Below are positions 1 to 9,655 of a DNA stretch of 64,000 bases, piece after piece (position 1 is the first letter of the stretch; the number at the start of each line of letters is the position of its first letter). The notes beneath the pieces are model-generated. The model was not told the DNA's origin and searched no databases. It saw nothing but the letters and a program-made list of their open reading frames with translations. Where the stretch lies: NCBI GenBank assembly GCA_963734025.1, contig CAVTFR010000014.1:209301-273300 (forward strand). The letters are read 5' to 3'. The stretch comes from JACVRW01 sp963734025 (lineage in GTDB: Bacteria; Actinomycetota; Thermoleophilia; Solirubrobacterales; Thermoleophilaceae). Made by a program: the position numbers and the translations under genes.

Positions 1-13
1 AGCAACCCCGGGT

Positions 14-1237
14 CTACGACCAGCTGTCCCAGGCCTGCAGCGACGGGAGGGGGTCGAAGGGCTGCCCGCCGTCGTACCAGCCGGGGGCGCCCCAGAGCTC
101 GAAGTGGAGATGGCAGCCCTGGGCGTTGCCCGTCTCGCCAACCGAGCCGATGCGCTGGCCCGTGTAGACCCGGTCGCCGGCGCGGAACGCCGAGGGCTCC
201 GCCATGTGCATGTAGACGTAGTCGAGATCGCTGCCGGAGCCGTCGATCACGAGGTAGTTGCCCGCGGCGCCGTGATAGCCGGCGTACTGCACGGTGCCGC
301 CGCGCGCCGCGACCATCGGGACGCCGCACTTCGCGAAGACGTCGTGGCCCTGGTGCGAGTGCCCCGAGCGCCCGGAGCCGAATCCGGCGCCGCTGCCGCC
401 ATAGTCGTGCCTGCCGCGCACCGGGAAGAGGTGGTCGTAGAGGTCGAAGGCGTCGCGCTGGACGTCGCCGGTCTGCGCGCTCGTCGCCCGAGAGCCGTCG
501 GCCGAGGCGGCGGTGAGCCGGAACGAGTAGCGCCCCGGAGCGGCGGGGACGCGGCCGAGCTTGCCGCCCCAGGAGATGCTCGTGACGGCGCCGGGCACCA
601 CGCCCAGCGGCGCCCACGACTTGACCGCCAGGCCGTCGCTCGCGCGCACGAGCTCAACGGTGAGCGCGGCCGGCGCGGGGCCCGAGAGCCGGAACGAGAA
701 CGTGACCGCGCGGCGCGCACCGACGTAGGCCTTGGTACGGGTCGTCCCGGTCTCGAGCTGCGGCGCGCCCGGCACGACGGGGCCCGGCACCGGTGAGAGC
801 TCGACATTGGGCTCGGGAGGAGGCGGCGGCAGGATGGCGAGCGGCTTGCTGAGCGAAGAGCGTGCGCCGCTCGCGGTGGAGGCCGACAGCGGACCGGTGA
901 TGGCGCCCGCCGGGACGCGCGCGTGGATCCGCGTGTCGCTGCCCGCCCGGACCGCGACGACGGCGTCGTCGCTGCGGCCGTAGCTCCCGTGGAAGGTGAC
1001 GGTCGTGACGCCGCTCAGGGCCGTGCCGGTGATCTTCACCGTGCTGCCCGCCTGCGCGCGCAGCTTGGAGCCGCAGGAGCGCAGGCAGCTCACGCTGCTG
1101 ACCTTCGGTGTGGCTACGTAGGTGACGCCGCCGCCGCCCGTTCCGGGCGTCTGGCCGGCGGCCGCGGGCGCGGCGCCCAGCGTGGCAAGTACGAGCGCGC
1201 ATGCGCTTCGCCTCGCGAAGGAACGACTGTCTCGCAA
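14..1237 (-). CDS. Secreted M23-family (LytM-like) cell-wall peptidase
   Basis: 407 aa. An N-terminal signal peptide (Arg-rich start, Ala-rich core to about residue 27) is followed by an IPT/TIG-like beta domain (about 45-135), a Pro-rich linker, a second beta domain (about 165-260) and a C-terminal peptidase domain. The zinc site of M23 peptidases is complete: H295-x3-D299 (HQGHD) and the HLHF motif at 376-379, with the YMHM histidine near 344. The family cleaves peptidoglycan cross-bridges outside the membrane. The gene stands alone on the minus strand behind a c-di-AMP riboswitch and its own promoter, which ties it to cell-wall or osmotic control. Confidence 0.9.
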   Translation of the reverse strand: MRDSRSFARRSACALVLATLGAAPAAAGQTPGTGGGGVTYVATPKVSSVSCLRSCGSKLRAQAGSTVKITGTALSGVTTVTFHGSYGRSDDAVVAVRAGSDTRIHARVPAGAITGPLSASTASGARSSLSKPLAILPPPPPEPNVELSPVPGPVVPGAPQLETGTTRTKAYVGARRAVTFSFRLSGPAPAALTVELVRASDGLAVKSWAPLGVVPGAVTSISWGGKLGRVPAAPGRYSFRLTAASADGSRATSAQTGDVQRDAFDLYDHLFPVRGRHDYGGSGAGFGSGRSGHSHQGHDVFAKCGVPMVAARGGTVQYAGYHGAAGNYLVIDGSGSDLDYVYMHMAEPSAFRAGDRVYTGQRIGSVGETGNAQGCHLHFELWGAPGWYDGGQPFDPLPSLQAWDSWS

Positions 1238-1265
1238 GATCCCTTTGGCCTCTCTTCTGTTTTCC

Positions 1266-1415
1266 GGCCTACGGGGTTAGCTGACGGGCTCGCGCTCGAA
1301 GAGCAGCGCTACGACCGGGCAATCGGCCGATTCGCCCCACGGAACCCTCTTTCGACGGATTCCGCACGGTTCCCCCGTTCCCTTCGGGCACGCCCTCTGG
1401 GACTCGGCAGGCTCT
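1266..1415 (-). promoter_or_regulatory. c-di-AMP riboswitch (ydaO/yuaA class) in the M23 peptidase leader
   Basis: Read on the minus strand, the leader carries the conserved blocks of the ydaO/yuaA aptamer in order: GCCGAGTCCC near the 5' end, GAACGGGGGAACC, GGGGCGAATCGG, and CCCGTCAGCTAACCCCGTAG close to the 3' end. The element ends about 30 nt before the peptidase start codon. In actinobacteria this class typically precedes genes for secreted wall hydrolases, which fits the downstream M23 gene. The family is known to lower expression when c-di-AMP binds. Limits are approximate because no covariance model was run. Confidence 0.87.
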
Positions 1416-1427
1416 GACTGGCGCGGC

Positions 1428-1433
1428 AGTATA
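1428..1433 (-). promoter_or_regulatory. -10 element of the riboswitch/M23 promoter
   Basis: TATACT on the minus strand, followed by GCC and a predicted transcription start near 1421, a few nt before the riboswitch. The -35 region 17-18 nt upstream (GTGTTC/AGTGTT) is weak, which suggests help from an activator. One copy of a 17-bp direct repeat fills the spacer exactly. Confidence 0.55.
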
Positions 1434-1472
1434 TGCATGGACGCCGTTGGAACACTGCATGGACGCCGTTGG
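1434..1472. repeat. 17-bp direct repeat pair, 22-bp period, at the M23 promoter
   Basis: TGCATGGACGCCGTTGG occurs perfectly at 1434-1450 and again at 1456-1472. The start-to-start distance of 22 bp is close to two helical turns, so both copies face the same side of the DNA. The proximal copy lies directly against the TATACT -10 element. This arrangement fits an operator for a dimeric regulator; the regulator is unknown. Confidence 0.6.
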
Positions 1473-1510
1473 TAGACCGCGACGGCGCTGGCACATCGCC
1501 CTGAGACCAT

Positions 1511-1532
1511 CTGGGGGGCTCGCGCCCCCCAG
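1511..1532 (+). other. Strong hairpin in the rplM upstream region
   Basis: CTGGGGGG and CCCCCCAG pair perfectly (8 bp) around the loop CTCGCG. A second C run (AGGCCCCCC) follows at once and could compete for the G run, giving two exclusive folds. It lies about 155 nt before rplM. It could be part of an attenuating leader or a terminator without a U tract. The rest of the M23-rplM gap shows no further gene. Confidence 0.4.
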
Positions 1533-1685
1533 GCCCCCCGTCGGGTACCGGCATCGCACCGGAAGTCGCCGTGGTGCTGTCTGCCCCGCTCTCCTCCATT
1601 GCCCCGTCGCTCCCGACAGTGGTCGCAACGATGGTCTATCTGCCACACTGTTTCGCCGGCCGCCTTCCCGGGCGGTCGCTCTGTG

Positions 1686-2120
1686 ATGAAGACCTACGTG
1701 GCGACACCGGCTACCCGCGAGCGCAACTGGCTCGTGGTCGACGCAAGCGGCAAGACGCTGGGCCGTCTCGCGACCCAGATCGCGGACAGCCTGCGCGGCA
1801 AGCGCAAGCCGGAGTACACGCCACACGTGGACGTGGGCGACTTCGTGATCGTCGTCAACGCCGAGAAGATCTCGGTCACCGGCAACAAGCGCGCGGAGAA
1901 GCGCTACTACCGCCACTCCGGCTATCCCGGCGGCCTTCGCAGCCGCACGCTCGAGGAGATGCTCGCGCGCCGCCCGGAGGAGGTCATCCGGCTTGCCGTC
2001 AAGGGAATGCTGCCGCGCAACCGGCTGGCTCGGGCGCAGCTGCGCAAGCTCAAGGTGTACGCCGGGCCGGATCATCCCCACGTCGCGCAGAAGCCCGAGC
2101 CGATGGAGGTTGTCGCCTGA
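1686..2120 (+). CDS. rplM: 50S ribosomal protein L13
   Basis: 144 aa from ATG 1686, the normal L13 length. The protein starts MKTYVATP and carries family-typical stretches (WLVVDASGKTLGRLA, GDFVIVVNAEKI, VKGMLPRN). A longer in-frame reading from 1599 adds 29 residues unlike L13 and is rejected. It binds 23S rRNA early in large-subunit assembly. The stop overlaps the rpsI start (TGATG), the standard rplM-rpsI operon. Confidence 0.97.
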   Translation: MKTYVATPATRERNWLVVDASGKTLGRLATQIADSLRGKRKPEYTPHVDVGDFVIVVNAEKISVTGNKRAEKRYYRHSGYPGGLRSRTLEEMLARRPEEVIRLAVKGMLPRNRLARAQLRKLKVYAGPDHPHVAQKPEPMEVVA

Positions 2121-3097
2121 TGATCGAAGAGCCGCAGCAGCCCGAGGGCGACGCCCCCGAGGAGGGTGTCCCGGGCGAGCCCGGCGAGGCGACGCCTTCG
2201 GACGCCGGTCCCGAGGCCGGCGAGCAGGCCGCTCCCGAGGAGACGCCGGCAAGCAGCGGCGAGGAGCACCCCGGCCCTGAGATCGGGGGCATGGAGGAGC
2301 TCGCCCAGGCCGCCGGCGAGGCGGAGCCCGCGGCAGAGCCCGAAGAGGAGCAGGCTTCCGCCGAGCCCGCGCCCGGGGAGGAGGCTCCCGCCGAGCCCGC
2401 GCCCGGGGAGGAGGCTCCCGCTGAGCCCGCGCCCGGGGAGGAGGCTCCCGCCGAGGACGCCGCGCGTGCGGAGCGCCCCCGGCCCGGCGCGCGCCGCAAG
2501 CAGGCTGACGACGGCGGCGGGGACGAGGTCATCCCGGGCGCCCATCTCGAGCCCGACCTCGTCCTCGAGGAGCAGCGTCCCGCCGAGGGCGAGTTCGGCG
2601 AGTACGCCGAGTACCCCGAGGGCGATGCCGGCGAGGGCGAGCCCGAGGCGGCCACCGAGGCTCCCACCGAGGCCCAGGACGCGGCGCCGACGCCGCTCGA
2701 CCTGGCGGCGGACGCCCGTTATCGCGCCACCGGCAAGCGCAAGAGCGCCGTCGCGCGCGTGACGCTCAAGCCGGGCGAGGGCACCTACACGATCAACGGG
2801 CGCCACCTCGACGAGTACTTCCCGCGCGTGCGGCTGCAGCGCATGGGCCGCCAGCCGCTCGAGGCGACCGGCAACCAGTCGCGCATGGACGTGGTCGCGC
2901 TGATCCACGGCGGTGGCGTCTCGGCGCAGGCGGTTGCGCTCCGCCACGGCATCGCCCGCGCGCTCGTGGAGGCCGACCCGGCGCTCCGCGGCGAGCTGAA
3001 GCGCCGCGGCTACCTCACGCGCGACCCGCGCGTGAAGGAGCGCAAGAAGGCCGGTCTCAAGAAGGCCCGCAAGCGGCCGCAGTTCTCCAAGCGCTAA
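2120..3097 (+). CDS. rpsI: 30S ribosomal protein S9 with long acidic N-terminal extension
   Basis: 325 aa, against about 130 aa for ordinary S9. The last 130 residues are a complete S9: YRATGKRKSAVARV, then NGRHLDEYFPR, and the basic tail ending PQFSKR that reaches the P site. The first ~195 residues are low-complexity and very acidic (Glu, Ala, Pro, Gly) and contain three copies of a ten-residue PAEPAPGEEA-like unit. The extension is in frame, starts at the ATG overlapping rplM, and has no stop. An internal start is possible, but no good start codon with a ribosome site is seen just before the S9 domain. The role of the extension is unknown. Confidence 0.93.
   Translation: MIEEPQQPEGDAPEEGVPGEPGEATPSDAGPEAGEQAAPEETPASSGEEHPGPEIGGMEELAQAAGEAEPAAEPEEEQASAEPAPGEEAPAEPAPGEEAPAEPAPGEEAPAEDAARAERPRPGARRKQADDGGGDEVIPGAHLEPDLVLEEQRPAEGEFGEYAEYPEGDAGEGEPEAATEAPTEAQDAAPTPLDLAADARYRATGKRKSAVARVTLKPGEGTYTINGRHLDEYFPRVRLQRMGRQPLEATGNQSRMDVVALIHGGGVSAQAVALRHGIARALVEADPALRGELKRRGYLTRDPRVKERKKAGLKKARKRPQFSKR
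2361..2450 (+). repeat. Three 30-bp tandem repeats inside rpsI
   Basis: Three contiguous 30-bp units at 2361-2390, 2391-2420 and 2421-2450 are identical except for one C-to-T change at 2422. Each encodes ten residues rich in Glu, Pro and Ala. The near identity suggests recent slippage expansion. Confidence 0.9.
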
Positions 3098-3104
3098 GCC
3101 GCCC

Positions 3105-4400
3105 GTGGCGCTTTTCGGCACGGACGGTGTCCGCGGCGTAGCGGGCGAGTTTCTCACTGCCGATCTCGCCCTCGGCCTGGGCCGTGCTGCGGCCCTGGTG
3201 TCCCCGGCCGAGACCCCTCAGGTCCTGATCGTCCGCGACACTCGCGAGTCAGGCGAGATGCTCGAGGCCGCCCTCGCCGCGGGCATTGCTGCGGGCGGCG
3301 GCCATGCCCTGCTCGGCGGGGTGCTGCCCACACCGGGCGCCTCGGTGCTGGTACGCCGCTATGGCTTCGACCTGGCCGCGGTCGTCTCCGCCTCGCACAA
3401 CCCCTACGAGGACAACGGAATCAAGTTCTTCGGGCCCGAGGGGATGAAGCTCGACGACGACCAGGAGGCGCGGATCGAGCAGGCGCTCGGCGGCAGCCCA
3501 GGGAGCATCGGCCGCGTGCGCGAGCTGCACGGGGCGCCCGGCGACTACCTGCGCGAGCTCGAGCTCCGCTTCCGCGACCTCGACCTCGCCGGCAGGCGCA
3601 TCCTGCTCGACTGCGCGAACGGCGCCACCTACAGCGTCGCGCCCGAGATCTTCCGCCGGCTCGGCGCCGACGTCGATGCCGTCGCGGTCGAGCCGGACGG
3701 GCGCAACATCAACCGCGACTGCGGCTCCACCCACGTCGAGCGGCTGGCGCAGCGCATGGACGGCCACGACGCCGGCTTCGCGTTCGACGGCGACGGCGAC
3801 CGCGTACTCGCGGTCGACCGCAACGGCATCGTGGTCGATGGCGACGAGCTGATGGCGCTGATCGCCCTGCACCTGCGCGCCCAGCAGCGCCTGCCGGGCG
3901 ACGGCGTCGCCGTGACCGTCATGACGAACTACGGCTTTCACAGCGCGATGCGCGCGGCCGGCATCGAGGTGGCGACCACGCCCGTCGGCGACCGCCACGT
4001 GCTCGCCGAGCTCGTTCGCCGCGGCTGGGCCTTGGGCGGCGAGCAGTCAGGTCACATCATCGACACCGGCTTCGTGCCGGCCGGCGACGGCGTGGCGGCG
4101 GCCCTGCTTGTGATGGAGGCGCTGGGCGGCTCCGACCTCGCCGACCGCGGCGCGATGGAGAAGCTGCCCCAGCGGCTCGTCAACGTGAGGGTGCGCGACC
4201 GCAGCGCGATCGAAGGCGCCACCGGCGTGTGGTCAGCCGTGGAGGAGCACTCGAAGCGCCTCGAGGGACGCGGCCGGGTGCTGGTCCGCCCGTCCGGCAC
4301 CGAGCCACTCGTGCGCGTGATGGTCGAAGCTCCGCAGGAGAACGAGTGCCAGGAGATCGTTGATCACTTGGCGAATGTCGTCGAAGCGGAGCTAGGCTGA
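3105..4400 (+). CDS. glmM: Phosphoglucosamine mutase
   Basis: 431 aa, GTG start. It converts glucosamine-6-P to glucosamine-1-P for UDP-GlcNAc and peptidoglycan. The family signature is complete: FGTDGVRG at the start, the phosphoserine loop SASHNPYEDNG (active Ser at residue 97), the metal loop DGDGDR, GEQSGH, and the C-terminal phosphate-binding RPSGTEP. It lies 7 nt after rpsI and 7 nt before glmS, so both steps of amino-sugar supply are made together and may share ribosomal-operon transcription. Confidence 0.97.
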   Translation: MALFGTDGVRGVAGEFLTADLALGLGRAAALVSPAETPQVLIVRDTRESGEMLEAALAAGIAAGGGHALLGGVLPTPGASVLVRRYGFDLAAVVSASHNPYEDNGIKFFGPEGMKLDDDQEARIEQALGGSPGSIGRVRELHGAPGDYLRELELRFRDLDLAGRRILLDCANGATYSVAPEIFRRLGADVDAVAVEPDGRNINRDCGSTHVERLAQRMDGHDAGFAFDGDGDRVLAVDRNGIVVDGDELMALIALHLRAQQRLPGDGVAVTVMTNYGFHSAMRAAGIEVATTPVGDRHVLAELVRRGWALGGEQSGHIIDTGFVPAGDGVAAALLVMEALGGSDLADRGAMEKLPQRLVNVRVRDRSAIEGATGVWSAVEEHSKRLEGRGRVLVRPSGTEPLVRVMVEAPQENECQEIVDHLANVVEAELG

Positions 4401-4407
4401 TTCGATC

Positions 4408-6239
<1,832 letters not shown>

Positions 6240-6240
<1 letters not shown>

Positions 6241-6605
6241 TGCCCGGGGTCGGTCTCGACCTACTCGACATCGAGCGCTTCGAGCGCGCGCTGGAGCGAA
6301 GGCCGCAGCTTGCGCAGCGGCTGTTCACGGACGACGAGCTGGGCTATGCGGCAGCCCGGGCGCGGCCAGGGCTGCACTTGGCGGCCCGCTTCTGCGCCAA
6401 GGAGGCGGTTGCGAAGGCACTTGGCCTCACGGGTTGGAGCTTCCGCGACGTCGAGGTGGTGGCGACGGAGGCCGCCCCGCTCGTCCGGCTCACCGGCCGC
6501 GTGGCCGAGCGAGCTGCGGCGCTCGGCGGTCGGGTGGCGATCTCGCTGACCCACACCGGCACGACCGCCGGCGCCGTCGCGCTCGTCGAGCGCCCGCCAG
6601 GGTGA
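6240..6605 (+). CDS. acpS: Holo-[acyl-carrier-protein] synthase
   Basis: 121 aa, GTG at 6240 overlapping the glmS stop by one base. It transfers phosphopantetheine from CoA to ACP for fatty-acid synthesis. The GVGLDLLDIERFE motif (Mg-binding Asp) and FCAKEAVAKALG motif (catalytic Glu/Lys) are present, and the C-terminal AISLTHTG matches the family. Being short and overlapped on both sides, it is likely translationally coupled. Confidence 0.93.
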
Positions 6606-8116
6606 GCCTGCCCGACTGGCTCGATCCGCTGTACGAGGCCGCCGAGATGCGAGCGGTCGACGCCTGGGCGATCGAGGAGCAGGGAGTGCCGTCACTCGAC
6701 CTGATGGAGCGCGCGGGCGCCGGGCTCGCCCGGGTCGCCGCGGAGGCGGCCGCTCCGGGACCGCTGCGGATCGTGGTCGGCAAGGGCAACAACGGCGGCG
6801 ACGGGCTCGTGGCGGCGCGGCTGCTGCGCGAGGACGGTCACGAGCTGGACGTGCTCTCGACCGCCCCGCTCGAGGAGCTGCGCGGCGACGCCCGTGTCAA
6901 CCTCGAGCGCCTGCCGGGCGATGCGCCCGAGCCCTTCGCGGCGGAGCGGCTGGACGGCTCCGGGGTGGTCGTGGACGCCCTGCTGGGCACCGGCTTCGAG
7001 GGGGTGCCGCGTGAGCCTGTGGCGAGCGCGATAGCCGCGATCAACGCGGCCGCTGCGCCCGTGGTTGGCTGTGACGTGCCGTCCGGCGTCAACGCCTCGA
7101 CCGGCGAGGTCGAGGGCGAGGCTGTGGGTGCGCTCGTCACGGCCACCTTCCACGGCTCGAAGCTGGGCCTGCACGTGGAGCCTGGGAAGAGCCACGCCGG
7201 CGCCGTGGCGGTGATCGAGATCGGGATTCCGCGCGGGGCGCCCGCGCCGGAGGCGGGCGGGCTGATCTCGGAGCGCGTGCTCGATCTCTATCCGCACAGG
7301 CAGCGCAGCGGCTCGAAATTCGCGTCCGGTGTCGTGGTGGTCGCGGGAGGCTCGGCCGGGCTGACGGGCGCGCCAACCATGGCCGCGCGCTCGGCGTCGC
7401 GGGCAGGCGCGGGCTACGTGCAGGTGGCTGTGCCGCGCTCGGCGCAGGCTGCGATCGACATGCGCCTGCTGGAGCAGATGAGCCGTGGGCTGCCGGAGCA
7501 CGAGGGCGCCCACACGCCGCAGGGCGTGCCCGTTGTCGAGGAGATGGCGGAGCGCGCCGGCGCGGTCGTACTCGGTCCCGGGCTCGGCAGGGACGAGGGG
7601 GCCGCCGAGTTCGCACGCGCCGCGGCCGCCGCGGTGCCGATCCCCCTGCTTGTAGACGCCGACGGGCTGAATGCCCACGCCGGGCGCCTCGAGCTGCTTC
7701 GCGACCGCACAGCGCCGACGGTGCTCACGCCTCACGAGGGCGAGCTCGCCCGCCTGCTCGAGGTCGACTCCGAGGAGGTCAGGGCGCACCGGCTCGCGCA
7801 CGCGCGCGAGGCGGCAGGGCGCAGCGGGGCGGTCGTCCTGCTGAAGGGCGACGACACCATCGTCGCCGCGCCCGGAGGGTCGCTGGCTGTCAGCCCCGGC
7901 GCGACCCCGGCCCTCGCCACCGCGGGCACCGGCGACGTCCTCTCGGGCCTTATCGGCGCGCTGCTCGCCAAGGGCATGCCGGCGTTCGAGGCGGCTGCGC
8001 TCGGAACGCTCGCCCACGGGCTCGCCGGACGGGCGGCGGCGGACCTTCATGGCGCCGACCACGTCGTGGCGGGCGACGTGATCGATGCGCTCCCGCACGG
8101 GCTGACGCTTCGGTAA
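6602..8116 (+). CDS. nnr: Bifunctional NAD(P)H-hydrate epimerase/dehydratase
   Basis: 504 aa, GTG at 6602 overlapping acpS. It repairs hydrated NADH and NADPH. The N-terminal YjeF epimerase domain (about 1-210) has GKGNNGGDGLVAARLL and VVDALLGTGF; the C-terminal ADP/ATP-dependent dehydratase domain (about 220-504) has GSAGLTGAP, LTPHEGELARLL and the nucleotide-binding GTGDVLSG. Both halves look complete, as in E. coli Nnr. The neighbours acpS and alr are common for this gene in actinobacteria. Confidence 0.93.
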   Translation: MSLPDWLDPLYEAAEMRAVDAWAIEEQGVPSLDLMERAGAGLARVAAEAAAPGPLRIVVGKGNNGGDGLVAARLLREDGHELDVLSTAPLEELRGDARVNLERLPGDAPEPFAAERLDGSGVVVDALLGTGFEGVPREPVASAIAAINAAAAPVVGCDVPSGVNASTGEVEGEAVGALVTATFHGSKLGLHVEPGKSHAGAVAVIEIGIPRGAPAPEAGGLISERVLDLYPHRQRSGSKFASGVVVVAGGSAGLTGAPTMAARSASRAGAGYVQVAVPRSAQAAIDMRLLEQMSRGLPEHEGAHTPQGVPVVEEMAERAGAVVLGPGLGRDEGAAEFARAAAAAVPIPLLVDADGLNAHAGRLELLRDRTAPTVLTPHEGELARLLEVDSEEVRAHRLAHAREAAGRSGAVVLLKGDDTIVAAPGGSLAVSPGATPALATAGTGDVLSGLIGALLAKGMPAFEAAALGTLAHGLAGRAAADLHGADHVVAGDVIDALPHGLTLR

Positions 8117-8130
8117 GGTCGCGGCCTCGA

Positions 8131-8589
8131 ATGGCGGAGCTCGTGAGCGAGATCATGGATGCGAACCCGGAAACGGTCACCGCGAAGTCCTCTGTCGAAG
8201 AGGTCGTACGGCTCCTGCGCGAGAACGAGCTGCCGGGGGTCCCGGTGGTCGACTCCGAAGGCAAGTGCGTGGGGATCGTCACCGAGGCGGACCTCATCCT
8301 TCCCGACGATCAGGGCGACCTCCACATCCCGCATTACGTGAACCTCTTCGGCGGGACGGTCTTCCTGGAGCCGCTCGGCCGCTTCGAACAGCGCCTGCGC
8401 AAAGCGTTCGCCTCGAATGCAGGCGACATGATGACCGCCGACCCCGACACGGTCGCCCCGGACACCACCGTGCGCGAGGCGGCGCGGCTCATCCACGAGT
8501 CCGGTCACAACCGCCTGCCGGTGGTCGAGGACGGCCGCCTCGTGGGCGTCGTCACGCGCGTGGACGTGCTCGGCGCCCTCGCGGCGTGA
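8131..8589 (+). CDS. CBS-domain pair protein
   Basis: 152 aa consisting almost only of two CBS motifs (about 5-60 and 95-150), each ending in the usual G-V-V/I-T-x-x-D pattern (GIVTEADL, GVVTRVDVL), with a ~30-residue insert between. CBS pairs usually bind adenine nucleotides and regulate a partner. No effector domain is attached and the partner cannot be told from sequence. It sits in the nnr-alr run with a 14-nt gap. Confidence 0.85.
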   Translation: MAELVSEIMDANPETVTAKSSVEEVVRLLRENELPGVPVVDSEGKCVGIVTEADLILPDDQGDLHIPHYVNLFGGTVFLEPLGRFEQRLRKAFASNAGDMMTADPDTVAPDTTVREAARLIHESGHNRLPVVEDGRLVGVVTRVDVLGALAA

Positions 8590-8599
8590 CCGCCGCGAA

Positions 8600-9655
8600 G
8601 TGCCCGCCGCCTCGCTGAGCCCCGAGCGCGCGCTGGCGCGCATCGACCTGGGCGCGATCGAGCGCAACTGCGCCCGGCTCCCGGGCGAGCTGTGCGCGGT
8701 CGTGAAGGCGGACGGCTACGGGCACGGGCTGGTGGCCGAGGCCGCGCTGGCGGGCGGAGCGACCTGGCTGGCGGTGGCGACGGCGTCCGAGGCGCGCGAC
8801 CTCCGGCGGGCGGGCATCGGCGTCCCGCTGCTTGTGATGGGCGCGCTGTCGCGCAGCGAGCTGACCGTCGCCATCGAGGCCGACGCCGACATCGTCGCCT
8901 GGACCGACGAGGTCGCCGAGGCTGCGCCGCGGGTGCACGTCAAGCTCGACACCGGCATGGGCCGGCTCGGCACCACCGACCGCGAACGCGCCCTGCGGCT
9001 GGCGGCGCGCCCCAACACGGCCGGCCTGATGACGCACTTCTCGACGGCCGACGAGCGCGGCGACGACCACTTCGGCCACCAGCTCGAGTCGTTCCGAGCC
9101 TTCGTCGAGGAGGTCGGCCGCCCGGAGCTCCGTGTGCACGCCGCCAACAGCGCCGCGACCCTGCGCGACCCGGCCACGCACTTCGACATGGTCCGCTGCG
9201 GGATCGCGATCTACGGAATGGACCCGTTCCACGAGGACCCGAGCGCCCACGGGCTCGAGCCCGCCCTTTCGCTGTACTCGTACGTGGCGGCCCTGCGCCG
9301 CTTCGAGCCCGGCGAGAGCGCCGGTTACGGGCGCCGCTGGCGGGCGGAGCGCCCGACCTGGGTCGCCACCATCCCGATCGGCTACGGCGACGGCTGGCGG
9401 CGCGGGCTGTCGAACGCCGCCGACGTGCTGATCCGCGGCCGGCGCCACCCGCTCGTGGGCGCGATCAGCATGGACAACATCACGGTCGCGCTCGGCGACG
9501 GGACCGACGTCGAGCTGGGGGACGAGGTGGTGCTGATCGGCCGCCAGGGCGACGAGCGCATCCTCGCCGAGGAGGTGGCCCGGCGGCTCGGCACGATCAA
9601 CTACGAGATCACATGCGGCCTCTCCCAACGCGTGCGCCGCGAGCACTTCCGGTGA
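8600..9655 (+). CDS. alr: Alanine racemase
   Basis: 351 aa, GTG start. PLP enzyme making D-alanine for peptidoglycan. The PLP lysine lies in AVVKADGYGHG near the N-terminus, with the beta barrel and then the C-terminal domain holding the second catalytic Tyr (SAGYGRRW), TIPIGYGDGW and SMDN. Length is slightly short of the usual 360-380 aa but all blocks are present. The GTG of the following gene lies within its stop region (overlap GTGA). Confidence 0.94.
   Translation: MPAASLSPERALARIDLGAIERNCARLPGELCAVVKADGYGHGLVAEAALAGGATWLAVATASEARDLRRAGIGVPLLVMGALSRSELTVAIEADADIVAWTDEVAEAAPRVHVKLDTGMGRLGTTDRERALRLAARPNTAGLMTHFSTADERGDDHFGHQLESFRAFVEEVGRPELRVHAANSAATLRDPATHFDMVRCGIAIYGMDPFHEDPSAHGLEPALSLYSYVAALRRFEPGESAGYGRRWRAERPTWVATIPIGYGDGWRRGLSNAADVLIRGRRHPLVGAISMDNITVALGDGTDVELGDEVVLIGRQGDERILAEEVARRLGTINYEITCGLSQRVRREHFR

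Noticed and set aside
1269..2252. Minus-strand open frame across the riboswitch and rplM
   Set aside because: It runs through the c-di-AMP aptamer and antisense to rplM, with low-complexity Arg/Ala composition.
4401..4407. glmS ribozyme
   Set aside because: Only 7 nt separate glmM and glmS, too short for the ribozyme.
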